A stretch of DNA of 58,022 bases from Mucilaginibacter sp. (GTDB taxonomy: Bacteria > Bacteroidota > Bacteroidia > Sphingobacteriales > Sphingobacteriaceae): positions 1-58,022 of the forward strand of contig JAESTD010000031.1 in the NCBI GenBank assembly GCA_016763755.1, in the 5' to 3' direction. Numbering within the stretch: position 1 is the stretch's first letter; the number at the start of each line of letters is the position of its first letter. Below the pieces are notes generated by a model. The model did not search any database. It worked only from the letters and a program-made list of their open reading frames with translations, and had not been told where the DNA came from. The translations under genes and the position numbers were made by a program. Of the stretch, positions 15,643 through 24,390 are shown one piece after another.

Positions 15643-18252
15643 TTGGCTAAGAGCGATACGAAAGAAACGCCGTTAATGCAGCAATACAACGCCATAAAGG
15701 CGAAATATCCCGGCGCATTGCTGCTGTTTCGTGTGGGTGATTTTTATGAAACTTTTGGTGCCGATGCCATCAAGGCCTCGGGTATTTTGGGCATCACCTT
15801 AACCCGTCGTGCCAATGGTGCAGCTTCGCATATCGAGCTGGCCGGTTTTCCGCACCATTCGCTGGAGACATATTTGCCTAAGCTGGTCCGTGCAGGACAG
15901 CGGGTAGCTATTTGCGACCAACTGGAAGATCCAAAATCTGTTAAAGGAATTGTTAAACGCGGTGTTACCGAATTGGTTACCACAGGCGTTGCTGTCAGCG
16001 ACAACATCCTTCAGCAAAAAAGTAACAACTACCTGGCCTCGTTATATTTTGAGAAGAATAGTATCGGCATTGCGTTGATAGATATTTCAACGGGCGAATT
16101 TCTTACTGCCCAGGGTAGCGTAAACTATATTGATAAACTGCTGCAAAGCTATTCGCCTAGTGAAGTGATTTTCCCGAAAAGTCGCAAAGGCGATTTTAAC
16201 GGTAGCTTTGGTGACCGCTTTTACACCTATATGTTGGATGAATGGCCTTACAGCGGCGATTACGCCAATGAAACCCTGCTAAAGCATTTCGGCGTAAAAT
16301 CACTCAAAGGCTTCGGTATAGATAAATTAAGTTTGGGTATAGTGGCTGCCGGTGTAGCGCTGCATTACCTGAATGAGACCGAGCACCGCAACCTGCAGCA
16401 TATATCGGCTATTAGCAGGATTGAGGAAGACCGCTACCTTTGGCTTGACAGGTTCAGCATCCGCAACCTGGAATTGGTAGGCTCGGCCAATGAGAATGCT
16501 ACTACGCTTGTTGATGTACTGGACAATACCTGCTCGCCTATGGGAGCCCGTATGCTTCGACGATGGATTGTGATGCCGCTTAAAGAAATTAAGCCCATAC
16601 AGGACAGATTAGGTGTTGTAGAATATCTGATAGCGGAGGAAGAACTGCGCGAAGAACTCCAGAACCAGATCCGCCAGATAGGAGACCTGGAAAGGCTGAT
16701 ATCAAAGATAGGTCTGCAAAAAGCAAATCCGCGTGAGGTTTGCCAGCTTAAAAAAGCTTTGCTGGCTATTGAAAGCATCAAGAAAACTGCAGAGTCGTCA
16801 TTGAGCGATCCGCTTAAAGCCATCGGCGATCAGCTGAATCCATGTGCTTCGATCTGCGAGAAAATAGCACGTGAGTTACATCCGGAGCCACCGGTAATGA
16901 TGGTAAAGGGTATGGTAATGAACGATGGAATCAGCGAGGAACTTGACCGGCTGCGTAAGATCGCCTTCGGTGGGAAAGGCTATTTGCTGGAGATTCAAAA
17001 ACGTGAGGCGGAGGCTACAGGGATTCCATCATTGAAGGTATCGTTCAATAACGTGTTTGGTTATTATTTAGAGGTTACCCACAGTCACCGCGATAAAGTA
17101 CCTGCGGATTGGATCCGTAAGCAAACGCTGGTGAATGCCGAGCGATATATTACTCCCGAACTTAAAGAATACGAAGAACAAATATTAGGTGCCGAGGAAA
17201 AGATCCTGGCGCTGGAAACCAAACTATACAACGATCTGCTGTACACGCTTGCTGAATATATAAAGCCCATACAGCTTAATGCATCGCTGATAGCGCGTTT
17301 GGATGTGCTACTTAATTTTGCTACCATATCCATCAAAAACTACTACGTTAAGCCAAATGTTAACGACACACGTGTGCTGGACATCAAAGGTGGCCGACAT
17401 CCGGTTATAGAAAAGAACCTGCCATTAGGCGAGGAGTATATCACCAATGATGTTTTCCTCGATTCGGAGTCGCAGCAGATCATTATCATTACCGGCCCTA
17501 ACATGGCGGGTAAATCGGCATTGTTGAGGCAGACCGGTTTGATCGTGCTGATGGCGCAGATGGGTTGTTTCGTGCCCGCCAAATCGGCATCAGTAGGTTT
17601 GGTTGATAAGATATTTACCAGGGTAGGGGCATCGGATAACCTTTCGTCGGGCGAATCGACCTTTATGGTAGAGATGAACGAGACGGCCAGCATCCTTAAT
17701 AACCTTAGCGACCGTAGTTTGATCCTTTTGGATGAGATAGGCCGTGGTACTTCAACGTACGACGGTATCTCTATTGCCTGGGCTATCGCCGAGTTTTTGC
17801 ATAACCACCCGGCCGCAAAAGCCAAAACGCTTTTTGCCACCCACTATCATGAATTGAATGAGCTGAGCAACAGCTTCAACCGTATCAAAAACTATAATGT
17901 ATCGGTTAAGGAAGTAGGCCAGCAGATCATCTTCCTGCGTAAACTGGTGCCGGGCGGCAGCGAACACAGCTTCGGGATCCACGTGGCTAAACTGGCCGGT
18001 ATGCCACCGAAGGTTTTAACCCGCGCCAACGAGATCTTAAAGAAACTGGAAAACGAACGTACCGGCGGGGAGCATATCAAAGAAAGCATTCGCAAGGTGC
18101 AAAAGCAAGCGGTACAAATGCAGATGTTCTCCATAGATGACCCTGTATTAGTAAAGATCCGCGATACGCTGAACAACCTTGATGTAAATACCCTTACCCC
18201 GGTTGAGGCTTTGATGAAGCTGGATGAGATACAGAGGCTGATAAAAAGTTAG
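15643..18252 (+). CDS. mutS: DNA mismatch repair protein MutS
   Basis: An 869-residue mismatch-recognition ATPase. The N-terminal domain has the mismatch-wedging motif GDFYETF (Phe34, Glu36), followed by connector, lever and clamp domains. The ATPase carries Walker A GPNMAGKSALLRQ (near residue 618), Walker B LILLDEIGRGTSTYDG and the ATHYHEL signature. Length is normal for MutS1. The start is TTG at 15643, supported by AGGA about 8 bases upstream (ACGAGGACAAAA), one of the few Shine-Dalgarno-like sequences in the window; the first in-frame ATG is at residue 12. No mutL is nearby. The 430-base upstream gap holds repeats and the DnaA-box-like sites. Confidence 0.97.
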   Translation: MAKSDTKETPLMQQYNAIKAKYPGALLLFRVGDFYETFGADAIKASGILGITLTRRANGAASHIELAGFPHHSLETYLPKLVRAGQRVAICDQLEDPKSVKGIVKRGVTELVTTGVAVSDNILQQKSNNYLASLYFEKNSIGIALIDISTGEFLTAQGSVNYIDKLLQSYSPSEVIFPKSRKGDFNGSFGDRFYTYMLDEWPYSGDYANETLLKHFGVKSLKGFGIDKLSLGIVAAGVALHYLNETEHRNLQHISAISRIEEDRYLWLDRFSIRNLELVGSANENATTLVDVLDNTCSPMGARMLRRWIVMPLKEIKPIQDRLGVVEYLIAEEELREELQNQIRQIGDLERLISKIGLQKANPREVCQLKKALLAIESIKKTAESSLSDPLKAIGDQLNPCASICEKIARELHPEPPVMMVKGMVMNDGISEELDRLRKIAFGGKGYLLEIQKREAEATGIPSLKVSFNNVFGYYLEVTHSHRDKVPADWIRKQTLVNAERYITPELKEYEEQILGAEEKILALETKLYNDLLYTLAEYIKPIQLNASLIARLDVLLNFATISIKNYYVKPNVNDTRVLDIKGGRHPVIEKNLPLGEEYITNDVFLDSESQQIIIITGPNMAGKSALLRQTGLIVLMAQMGCFVPAKSASVGLVDKIFTRVGASDNLSSGESTFMVEMNETASILNNLSDRSLILLDEIGRGTSTYDGISIAWAIAEFLHNHPAAKAKTLFATHYHELNELSNSFNRIKNYNVSVKEVGQQIIFLRKLVPGGSEHSFGIHVAKLAGMPPKVLTRANEILKKLENERTGGEHIKESIRKVQKQAVQMQMFSIDDPVLVKIRDTLNNLDVNTLTPVEALMKLDEIQRLIKS

Positions 18253-18266
18253 GTTTATTCACAGCG

Positions 18267-18363
18267 CGTCATTGCGAGGAGGCCTCTCCTAAATCCTCTC
18301 CAAAGGAGAGGACTTTAAAGAATGTTTTCAGAACCCTCTCCTTTGGAGAGGGAAGGGTGAGGC
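18267..18363. repeat. Compound intergenic repeat after mutS
   Basis: A short CGTCATTGCGAGGA segment (as at 15235) is joined directly to GGCCTCTCCTAAATCCTCTC. This leads into two small perfect palindromes, CCTCTCC-AAA-GGAGAGG (18295-18311) and CCCTCTCC-TTT-GGAGAGGG (18334-18352). The block looks like two repeat families fused at 18280/18281. Confidence 0.7.
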
Positions 18364-18430
18364 TTAAAGATTGTTAAAATGTTTAAAATATCCTTTGTAA
18401 CATTTTACCCATTCCGGATATCTTTAGGGC

Positions 18431-19042
18431 ATGATATCTACCCGTTGTTATAGGCTGCTTTTGTTTTGCGCGGCCATTGCCATATTTTCTTCCTGCTCGC
18501 ATAAACTAACACCACGCAAAAGTGCCGATTATAGTAATGGCGCTATCCCGGTAAAGCGTGGACCTTATGTGCTGGAGAAGCCGGATAAAAGTATAGCAGA
18601 GAAATACTCTACCATGATGGGTATCAACAGAGGGGATATCCAAAACGGACGACTCTACAGCTTTATAGACGAATGGTATGGTACACCTTACCGTTTCGGC
18701 GGTTTGGATAAAGATGGTGTAGACTGTTCGGGCCTGGTGTATTTATTAGAGATGCAGGTGTATGACCAATCGGTGCCACGTACTTGCGCTACGCAGGTTA
18801 ACATTATAAAAAGAAAATACGAGGAAGAATTGCAAGAAGGCGACTTGGTGTTTTTCGATTTTGATGGTAAGCAGTATAGCCATGTAGGTGTTTATCTGCA
18901 AAATGGCTATTTCGTGCATGCCAGTACGCGCAAAGGTGTTATCATTGCCCGATTGCGCGATAATGGCATCTATAAGTTTTTCTCGCGGGCGGGTTCTGTG
19001 ATGGTTGATAGTACGGCCACAGCACAAAGCGGCGGCCAATAA
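18431..19042 (+). CDS. NlpC/P60 (C40) family peptidase lipoprotein
   Basis: A 203-residue cell-wall hydrolase candidate. A lipoprotein signal peptide ends in the lipobox FSSC (Cys22), so the mature protein is anchored in the envelope. The NlpC/P60 domain spans about residues 74-190: the catalytic Cys99 lies in GVDCSGLV, His151 in YSHVGVYL and His163 in FVHAST. Such enzymes cleave gamma-D-glutamyl-diaminopimelate bonds in peptidoglycan stem peptides. It is a single gene with no obvious partner; the reverse-strand terminator at 19050-19091 and a small gene follow. Confidence 0.93.
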   Translation: MISTRCYRLLLFCAAIAIFSSCSHKLTPRKSADYSNGAIPVKRGPYVLEKPDKSIAEKYSTMMGINRGDIQNGRLYSFIDEWYGTPYRFGGLDKDGVDCSGLVYLLEMQVYDQSVPRTCATQVNIIKRKYEEELQEGDLVFFDFDGKQYSHVGVYLQNGYFVHASTRKGVIIARLRDNGIYKFFSRAGSVMVDSTATAQSGGQ

Positions 19043-19049
19043 CTTGATA

Positions 19050-19091
19050 TTAAAAAAAGCCTCAAATTAAGATATTTCTTAACTTTGAGGC
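19050..19091 (-). terminator. Rho-independent terminator for the DUF3857 operon
   Basis: Read on the reverse strand, GCCTCAAAGTTAAGA pairs with TCTTAATTTGAGGC (one bulged base) and is followed by TTTTTTTA. It lies about 118 bases beyond the stop of the gene ending at 19209. On the forward strand the same hairpin sits 3 bases before the ATG of the 40-residue peptide. Confidence 0.75.
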
Positions 19092-19093
19092 CT

Positions 19094-19216
19094 ATGCCGA
19101 AGGAAAAGCACGATTACTCTTTCTGGACAAAATACAAACGCTTTGCCGGTACCGAGATAATGCTTTATGTGATCATGATCGTTGGTATTATACTCGGCAT
19201 TATCATCTTTAGTTAG
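19094..19216 (+). CDS. 40-residue single-helix membrane peptide
   Basis: A short frame, ATG at 19094 to TAG at 19216, encodes a basic, aromatic N-terminal half (MPKEKHDYSFWTKYKRFAG) and a hydrophobic C-terminal helix (LYVIMIVGIILGIIIF). This hydrophilic-plus-anchor layout is typical of real small membrane proteins and unlikely by chance. It overlaps the end of the convergent DUF3857 gene by 8 bases. The strong hairpin immediately before its ATG could mask translation initiation. No family is assigned; the function is unknown. Confidence 0.55.
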   Translation: MPKEKHDYSFWTKYKRFAGTEIMLYVIMIVGIILGIIIFS

Positions 19217-21131
19217 CAGACCAGTTTTTTACTAACGATACGGTATAGATATCGTTATCGGCTATTTTTTGATAAAATTCAACCAATTTGGCGTAGAGGT
19301 CTTTATCATAGGTGCCGTCTATAATTTCCAAACTACGTTTGTAAATCAATTCCCCATCGGCAACGCTAACACTCGCTTTGTATTTGCCGAAAGGTTGGTT
19401 AAGTGATACATTCCACGGCTCAATATCGGCGTGATAACCTTTGGGTAAGGTATAAGTTATCTCATCCTCGTCCGTGTAGCCCCGGTTAATATAAACCGGG
19501 TTTGTGCGGTTACGCACATCTTTTATCGATCGGCTTCGGTTTAAAGGATTAAGAGAAAAATAAAGTTTGCCGTTATCTGCCGATGCAAAATCAGCTGCGT
19601 TAAGTTTGATGGTTTCTATAGATACCGGCATCTCAAGTTTATCCTGTTTAAGATTAAATTTTTCTATATCGAGATTAGTGATGTGGTTGTACATCTTCCG
19701 GAGGGTTTTAACCTGCTCGGTAAATTGCTCGCCTACCAATTTTTCGGGGTTATCATATTGCGTGCCCTTATAAATTGTAACCATGCTGCCGCTCATGTCA
19801 CCGTTATCTGCTATGTTAAATTGAGCGTTACGTGTTTGCAGGTTTTGGGCTGCGGTGTATTTTGGGGTATGCATCAGTTTACCACCCTCTGGAGTACAAG
19901 CTAAAACAGTGCGATCATCCGTAAAATCGCTTAAAAAACCGAAGGGTATCTTCTGACTAGTGCATTCCAGGTAAGTAGTATCATTTTTGAAAGGGAGGCA
20001 AAGGATGATGTGGTTGCCCTGATCCATTGTAGCAAAGTCATTAAGCAGGCTAACCTTTTTGCCCGCACCTGCTTCAACAACACAATACCATGATGGAATA
20101 TTGGCTGCTTCTAACAAAGCTTGTGTATAATTCACTAAACCTTTGCAATCCCCGTAGTTTAACCTGTCAACCTCAGATGCAGGGTAGGGCTGGAAACCTC
20201 CAATACCTATCTGCACGCTAATGTAACGGGTTTTTCCCTGCATATATTCGTATATCTTTTTGGCTTTTTGTTTAGGATCTGTAAGGTCGGCGGTTAATTC
20301 TTTTACCTGTTCTTTGGTTGTTTGTGGTATCTCCCTGCGGCCTTTAAGCAGGTTATCGTATATCCAATGGCCAAGCTCATTCCAGTTATTGTAAGCGCCG
20401 GGTATGCCGCTATAACTAAAAAAAATCGGCGCTACCTTTACCTTGCTGTAATAATTTTCGGCAATGGGGCTGTATGGTTCGCTGCGATAAGCCTTAAGGT
20501 TACTTACTTCCCAGTTATAGGTAGTTAGTCCTTCTTTGGTAGCGCCGACAGTCATTTTTGCCGGCATATTAATTTCCTTGTAGTTGATCTTAAAATCAGG
20601 CTTGCAGGCAAATGTGTATCTACTTTTTTCAACCGCTACTGCAGGTTCCGGGATGGGGCGCCAGTCTGGCAATACGAGTGTTTGTTTAGAACGCATCTCT
20701 AACTCATACTCAATTGTGTAAGGATATGCCGCTATGGATGGCAAATAATGTTTAACCCGCGAATCCTGGTACAAAGAAAAACCATCGGATGTGGCATTAT
20801 CTTCAAAATTCTTTTCAGAAAATTTGTTAACCAATTTACCAAATTCGTCATAAGTTGAACCTTTTATACTCTTTATGGCATTGCCTTTATCATAAAAAAC
20901 TACGATCTCGGCGATGTCATCTCCGTTTTTATTGAGGATCGTAACCGCTTTTTTGATATGATAGATGGTGTTTCCTGCATCCTTGATCTCGGTAATAACG
21001 CTTTGATTGCGTATAACTGCACTTGCATAGGGCAACAGGTCTTTAGATATAAGGTTAACAGCGTAATTATCCTGCCCTTTGCTGACTATCGCCGGCAGCA
21101 AAAGCATCAACAAACTATAAACACGTTTCAT
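19209..21131 (-). CDS. DUF3857 / transglutaminase-like exported protein (downstream paralogue)
   Basis: A 640-residue protein with a signal peptide (VYSLLMLLLPAIVSKGQ), a DUF3857 beta domain (about residues 50-210) and a transglutaminase-like core (about 260-400). The core holds the Cys motif YGDCKGLVNY and a His in QGNHIILCLP, while the usual Asp position reads YLECTSQ, so Glu replaces Asp. A C-terminal DUF2569/3858-like beta region follows. Members of this family are common in Bacteroidota envelopes with no settled function. It overlaps its upstream paralogue by 4 bases (ATGA), so the pair forms one operon ending at the terminator 19050-19091. Confidence 0.88.
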   Translation of the reverse strand: MKRVYSLLMLLLPAIVSKGQDNYAVNLISKDLLPYASAVIRNQSVITEIKDAGNTIYHIKKAVTILNKNGDDIAEIVVFYDKGNAIKSIKGSTYDEFGKLVNKFSEKNFEDNATSDGFSLYQDSRVKHYLPSIAAYPYTIEYELEMRSKQTLVLPDWRPIPEPAVAVEKSRYTFACKPDFKINYKEINMPAKMTVGATKEGLTTYNWEVSNLKAYRSEPYSPIAENYYSKVKVAPIFFSYSGIPGAYNNWNELGHWIYDNLLKGRREIPQTTKEQVKELTADLTDPKQKAKKIYEYMQGKTRYISVQIGIGGFQPYPASEVDRLNYGDCKGLVNYTQALLEAANIPSWYCVVEAGAGKKVSLLNDFATMDQGNHIILCLPFKNDTTYLECTSQKIPFGFLSDFTDDRTVLACTPEGGKLMHTPKYTAAQNLQTRNAQFNIADNGDMSGSMVTIYKGTQYDNPEKLVGEQFTEQVKTLRKMYNHITNLDIEKFNLKQDKLEMPVSIETIKLNAADFASADNGKLYFSLNPLNRSRSIKDVRNRTNPVYINRGYTDEDEITYTLPKGYHADIEPWNVSLNQPFGKYKASVSVADGELIYKRSLEIIDGTYDKDLYAKLVEFYQKIADNDIYTVSLVKNWSAN

Positions 21132-23101
21132 GATTTTTTCTTGAACACAATTTCAGCTTTTTCTGAGGCGATTATTTTATTATACAACTCTTTTAGGTAC
21201 GGATATTCTTCCGGCGCATATATAGCTTTATCAAACTGAATCACGTTTGAGTAAGAAAAATTATTACCCTCGCCAATAAAATCTGTTATAAAGCGGCCGC
21301 CTTTGTTTGGGAGGCCTATGTTGGCTTGCTGCGGCGCACTTTCGATACCATAACCAGCGGGCAGGTGCATGGTTATATTGTATCGGGCTGTTGATGGCAT
21401 ACCACGGTCAACAGGATATGTTCTATCCTGTAACTTGAAAGGATTATCAACCAACCTGTCAAAGATGATCGGGTTAAAGGCCATCCGGTCATGGTTAAGG
21501 CCATTGTAAAGATCAATTTCTATTTCGTATTTTTCGCTAAGTGGTTGATCAAGGCTATCCAGATTGCCGAACTCCGATTTAATGATCTTAACATGGTTTA
21601 AACGTTCGTCAAGATTTTCAACATATTCATCCGTAGAGTTGAACTTTTTAATGGCCAGGCGTTTTAAATAAGCATCATAACCGCTTGAGTAGGTTACAAG
21701 GCTGCCCGTTAACTTTCCGTTGCTTTGCAAAGTAAGGTCAAATGCGCTTGTGGTAGTTTTACGTTGCTTATCGCCAAGATCTATCCAATATGATGGCTTA
21801 TCAAAACTGATAACACGGCCCTGGTCGTTGAGGCAGCGCATAGGCAACATGCCAAATGCCAAGAGCGGATCGGTTGCATCAAGCAAATATTCGTCAGTGC
21901 CAATGGTTGCTTTGGCAACTACGTAATCAAAATCGCGCTCAATGGGATAAAGCCTGTTCACTATACCGTTGTCACGGGTAGATAGTAACACTGCATCCGT
22001 TTTAATGCCTGCCGACTTAAGTGCAGCAACTAATGCAAGGTTTATATCTCCGCAATCGCCACTATGGGTATCAAGCGCTTTACGTATGTTTTCACTCCCG
22101 GTTGATCTGATGTTGTTCCACTTAATGGTTTTCTGGATATATTGATATACTGCGATAGCTTTCGAAAGGTCATCGTTGGCGTTAGCAATTACAGGCAGTA
22201 GATAAGGTTTCATCAGGTTCTTTTTGATCTGCGAACCAAAGTACTCCGAATGTTTAAGATTAAAGTCTATATCTGCCCACTCTTTTGTTACGCGTTGTTT
22301 AACTCCGGTAAACGGATTTACATACTCTTGCAAATTAAAGTAAATAGCTGAGAGGAAGTTTTTTGACGCAGTCATATAATCTTCAGCAATCATCGCCGGC
22401 ACGTCTTTTATACCGTAAACCATAAAAGAGCAATCGCATTTTGCGCCGTGCGAGGTGAAGCACTCGCGTTCTACTTCGGCCTTGTTCTTGGTAAGCTTAA
22501 GACTGCCGCGTATTGAAGCATTATAAGTCCAAAAAGCCGGGATATGTACCTCATACTCTGAGTACTGTTTTGGGATGTCATCCTGAAATTCCCATGACGG
22601 GAAACTGTAAAAACCCGGAATTATTTTTGTGTAAGAGTATTCAATAATGCAACCGTTACGAAGGTTCGGAAGAGCAAATTTTACTTCTTTCCAATATTTA
22701 TTTATGGTTGTGGTATATATTTTTTTTGGATCAAGTTCGGCTACTTGTACAGCACCGTTATCATCTATATAAGTGGTAGTTGCTTTAATATCGGTGACAT
22801 CTTCTATTATGTCTTCATAACTACGGAAAGATATAGATACCGTTCCCTTATCAAACGCTTTACTATCAAATATTTTAACTTTAGTGTGGTATTTGAAAAA
22901 CATGTTGATATGTTCGTTATTGCCCATATCAATGCGCGTGGATCCAAATTCGTTGATAACATAAGCGTGAGCTGACGTATCGTTTTTATAAGATTTTTGT
23001 TGTAGCTCTTCAATAGCGAACTTGCCGAATGGGAAATCTTGGGCTTGCGCTAAGGTGGCAACACAAATGATTACCAGCAGATTGAGTAAAAATTTATTCA
23101 T
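21128..23101 (-). CDS. DUF3857 / transglutaminase-like exported protein (upstream paralogue)
   Basis: A 657-residue paralogue of the following gene. It has a signal peptide (FLLNLLVIICVATLAQAQ), an N-terminal DUF3857 domain and a transglutaminase-like core with the Cys motif SGDCGDINLAL. The His position seems replaced by Tyr in FDYVVAKA, whereas the Asp is kept in YLLDATDP. The catalytic triad is therefore incomplete, which suggests a binding or structural role rather than peptide cross-linking or proteolysis. It is the first gene of the two-gene operon; a 105-base AT-rich gap separates it from the divergent exonuclease. Confidence 0.88.
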   Translation of the reverse strand: MNKFLLNLLVIICVATLAQAQDFPFGKFAIEELQQKSYKNDTSAHAYVINEFGSTRIDMGNNEHINMFFKYHTKVKIFDSKAFDKGTVSISFRSYEDIIEDVTDIKATTTYIDDNGAVQVAELDPKKIYTTTINKYWKEVKFALPNLRNGCIIEYSYTKIIPGFYSFPSWEFQDDIPKQYSEYEVHIPAFWTYNASIRGSLKLTKNKAEVERECFTSHGAKCDCSFMVYGIKDVPAMIAEDYMTASKNFLSAIYFNLQEYVNPFTGVKQRVTKEWADIDFNLKHSEYFGSQIKKNLMKPYLLPVIANANDDLSKAIAVYQYIQKTIKWNNIRSTGSENIRKALDTHSGDCGDINLALVAALKSAGIKTDAVLLSTRDNGIVNRLYPIERDFDYVVAKATIGTDEYLLDATDPLLAFGMLPMRCLNDQGRVISFDKPSYWIDLGDKQRKTTTSAFDLTLQSNGKLTGSLVTYSSGYDAYLKRLAIKKFNSTDEYVENLDERLNHVKIIKSEFGNLDSLDQPLSEKYEIEIDLYNGLNHDRMAFNPIIFDRLVDNPFKLQDRTYPVDRGMPSTARYNITMHLPAGYGIESAPQQANIGLPNKGGRFITDFIGEGNNFSYSNVIQFDKAIYAPEEYPYLKELYNKIIASEKAEIVFKKKS

Positions 23102-23206
23102 ATAGTTTAGGCATTAATTGTGGACTTGAAAATATTAAAAATTACTTAAAATTTAATAAGAAAAATGATACTGTTTTTAACACCTTTGTATTACTTATAA
23201 GTTATA

Positions 23207-24235
23207 ATGAAACTACAATTAAAGCGTCCGCTTGCATTTTTTGACCTTGAGACCACCGGCACCAATATTGGTGCTGATCGAATAGTTGAAATATCTGTTA
23301 TTAAGTTACATCCTGATGGTACCGACGAGGCACGTACCTGGCGGGTACACCCTGGTATACCTATTCCGTTGGAGTCGTCTTTGGTACATGGTATTTACAA
23401 TGAACACATTGCTGAAGAAAAGCAGTTTGAGGAACTGGGTCAGGAAATAGCCGATTTTATCCACGAGAGTGACCTTGCAGGGTATAACTCCAACAAATTC
23501 GATATCCCGATGCTGATGGAAGAGTTTTTACGCGCCGGTGTTAATTTCGACCTTGATAAGCGTCATTTTGTTGATGTGCAGAACATTTTCCACCAGATGG
23601 AGCAACGCACGCTTAAGGCTGCTTACCAGTTCTACTGCCAGAAAGAGATCATTAACGCGCACTCTGCTGAGGCCGACACCCGCGCTACGATGGAAGTTTT
23701 GCTGGCGCAGATAGAGAAGTATGCAGATGTGGAATGGGAAGATAAAAAAGGTAACCGAAGCAAGCCAGTTGTAGGCGATGTGGAAGCATTGCATAAATTT
23801 ACTAACCTTAGTCGCCCGGTTGATTTTGCCGGCCGTATGGTTTATAACGAAGAAGGTGAAGAGCTGATAAACTTTGGCAAACACAAAGGCAAACGTGTAG
23901 AAGATGTGCTGAATGTAGAGCCAAGTTATTACTCGTGGATGATGCAGGGCGATTTCCCGCTTTATACCAAACGTAAATTAGAAGAAATATATAAACGTTG
24001 GAACGCCAAGAAAGCTGCCGAGCGCTATCAGAACAGGGCACAGCAAGCCGCTAATCAAGGCGAAGGCCAGCAAGCTAAACCCGCGTTCCAAAACAATGCG
24101 CCCAAAAGCAGCCCTAATGTGAATCAACAAAGCAGCCAGCAATACAATAAACCTTTTAAAAAGAAAGAGGAGCCTGCCAAGCCGGTTGATGATGATATGC
24201 TGGCACAACTGGCTATGAAGTTTAAGAAGGGGTGA
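23207..24235 (+). CDS. DnaQ-type 3'-5' exonuclease with C-terminal DUF3820-like domain
   Basis: A 342-residue protein. Residues 5-180 form a DEDDh exonuclease: ExoI motif FFDLETTGTNIGADRIVEIS, ExoII in LAGYNSNKFDIPML, and ExoIII in INAHSAEADTRATMEVL. A short domain near residues 225-265 (LINFGKHKGKRVEDV, SYYSWMMQGDFPLYTK) is the DUF3820 type that often accompanies such nucleases. The last 70 residues are a low-complexity Gln/Asn/Pro-rich tail ending in a conserved-looking DDDMLAQLAMKFKKG. It could act in proofreading or in nucleic acid repair; the specific substrate is unknown. It is convergent with queG across a REP-like palindrome. Confidence 0.9.
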   Translation: MKLQLKRPLAFFDLETTGTNIGADRIVEISVIKLHPDGTDEARTWRVHPGIPIPLESSLVHGIYNEHIAEEKQFEELGQEIADFIHESDLAGYNSNKFDIPMLMEEFLRAGVNFDLDKRHFVDVQNIFHQMEQRTLKAAYQFYCQKEIINAHSAEADTRATMEVLLAQIEKYADVEWEDKKGNRSKPVVGDVEALHKFTNLSRPVDFAGRMVYNEEGEELINFGKHKGKRVEDVLNVEPSYYSWMMQGDFPLYTKRKLEEIYKRWNAKKAAERYQNRAQQAANQGEGQQAKPAFQNNAPKSSPNVNQQSSQQYNKPFKKKEEPAKPVDDDMLAQLAMKFKKG

Positions 24236-24297
24236 GTTTGGAGATTAGTTACCGGTGATCAGAGATTCGTTCTCTGCCTTCATCAATAAACAAAGTT

Positions 24298-24371
24298 GTC
24301 ATTCTGAGCGATAGCGAAGAATCTTTCAGCTTGCAATAAATGCAGAAAGATGCTTCGTTCCTCAGCATGAC
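24298..24371. repeat. REP-like palindrome, related family (GTCATTCTGAGCG)
   Basis: It opens GTCATTCTGAGCGATAGCGA and closes CTTCGTTCCTCAGCATGAC, with inner arms GAATCTTTC and GAAAGAT. A T7 run follows at 24374-24380, so the hairpin may also terminate transcription of the exonuclease gene. It lies between two convergent genes. Confidence 0.75.
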
Positions 24372-24390
24372 AATTTTTTTATCCTAATCT

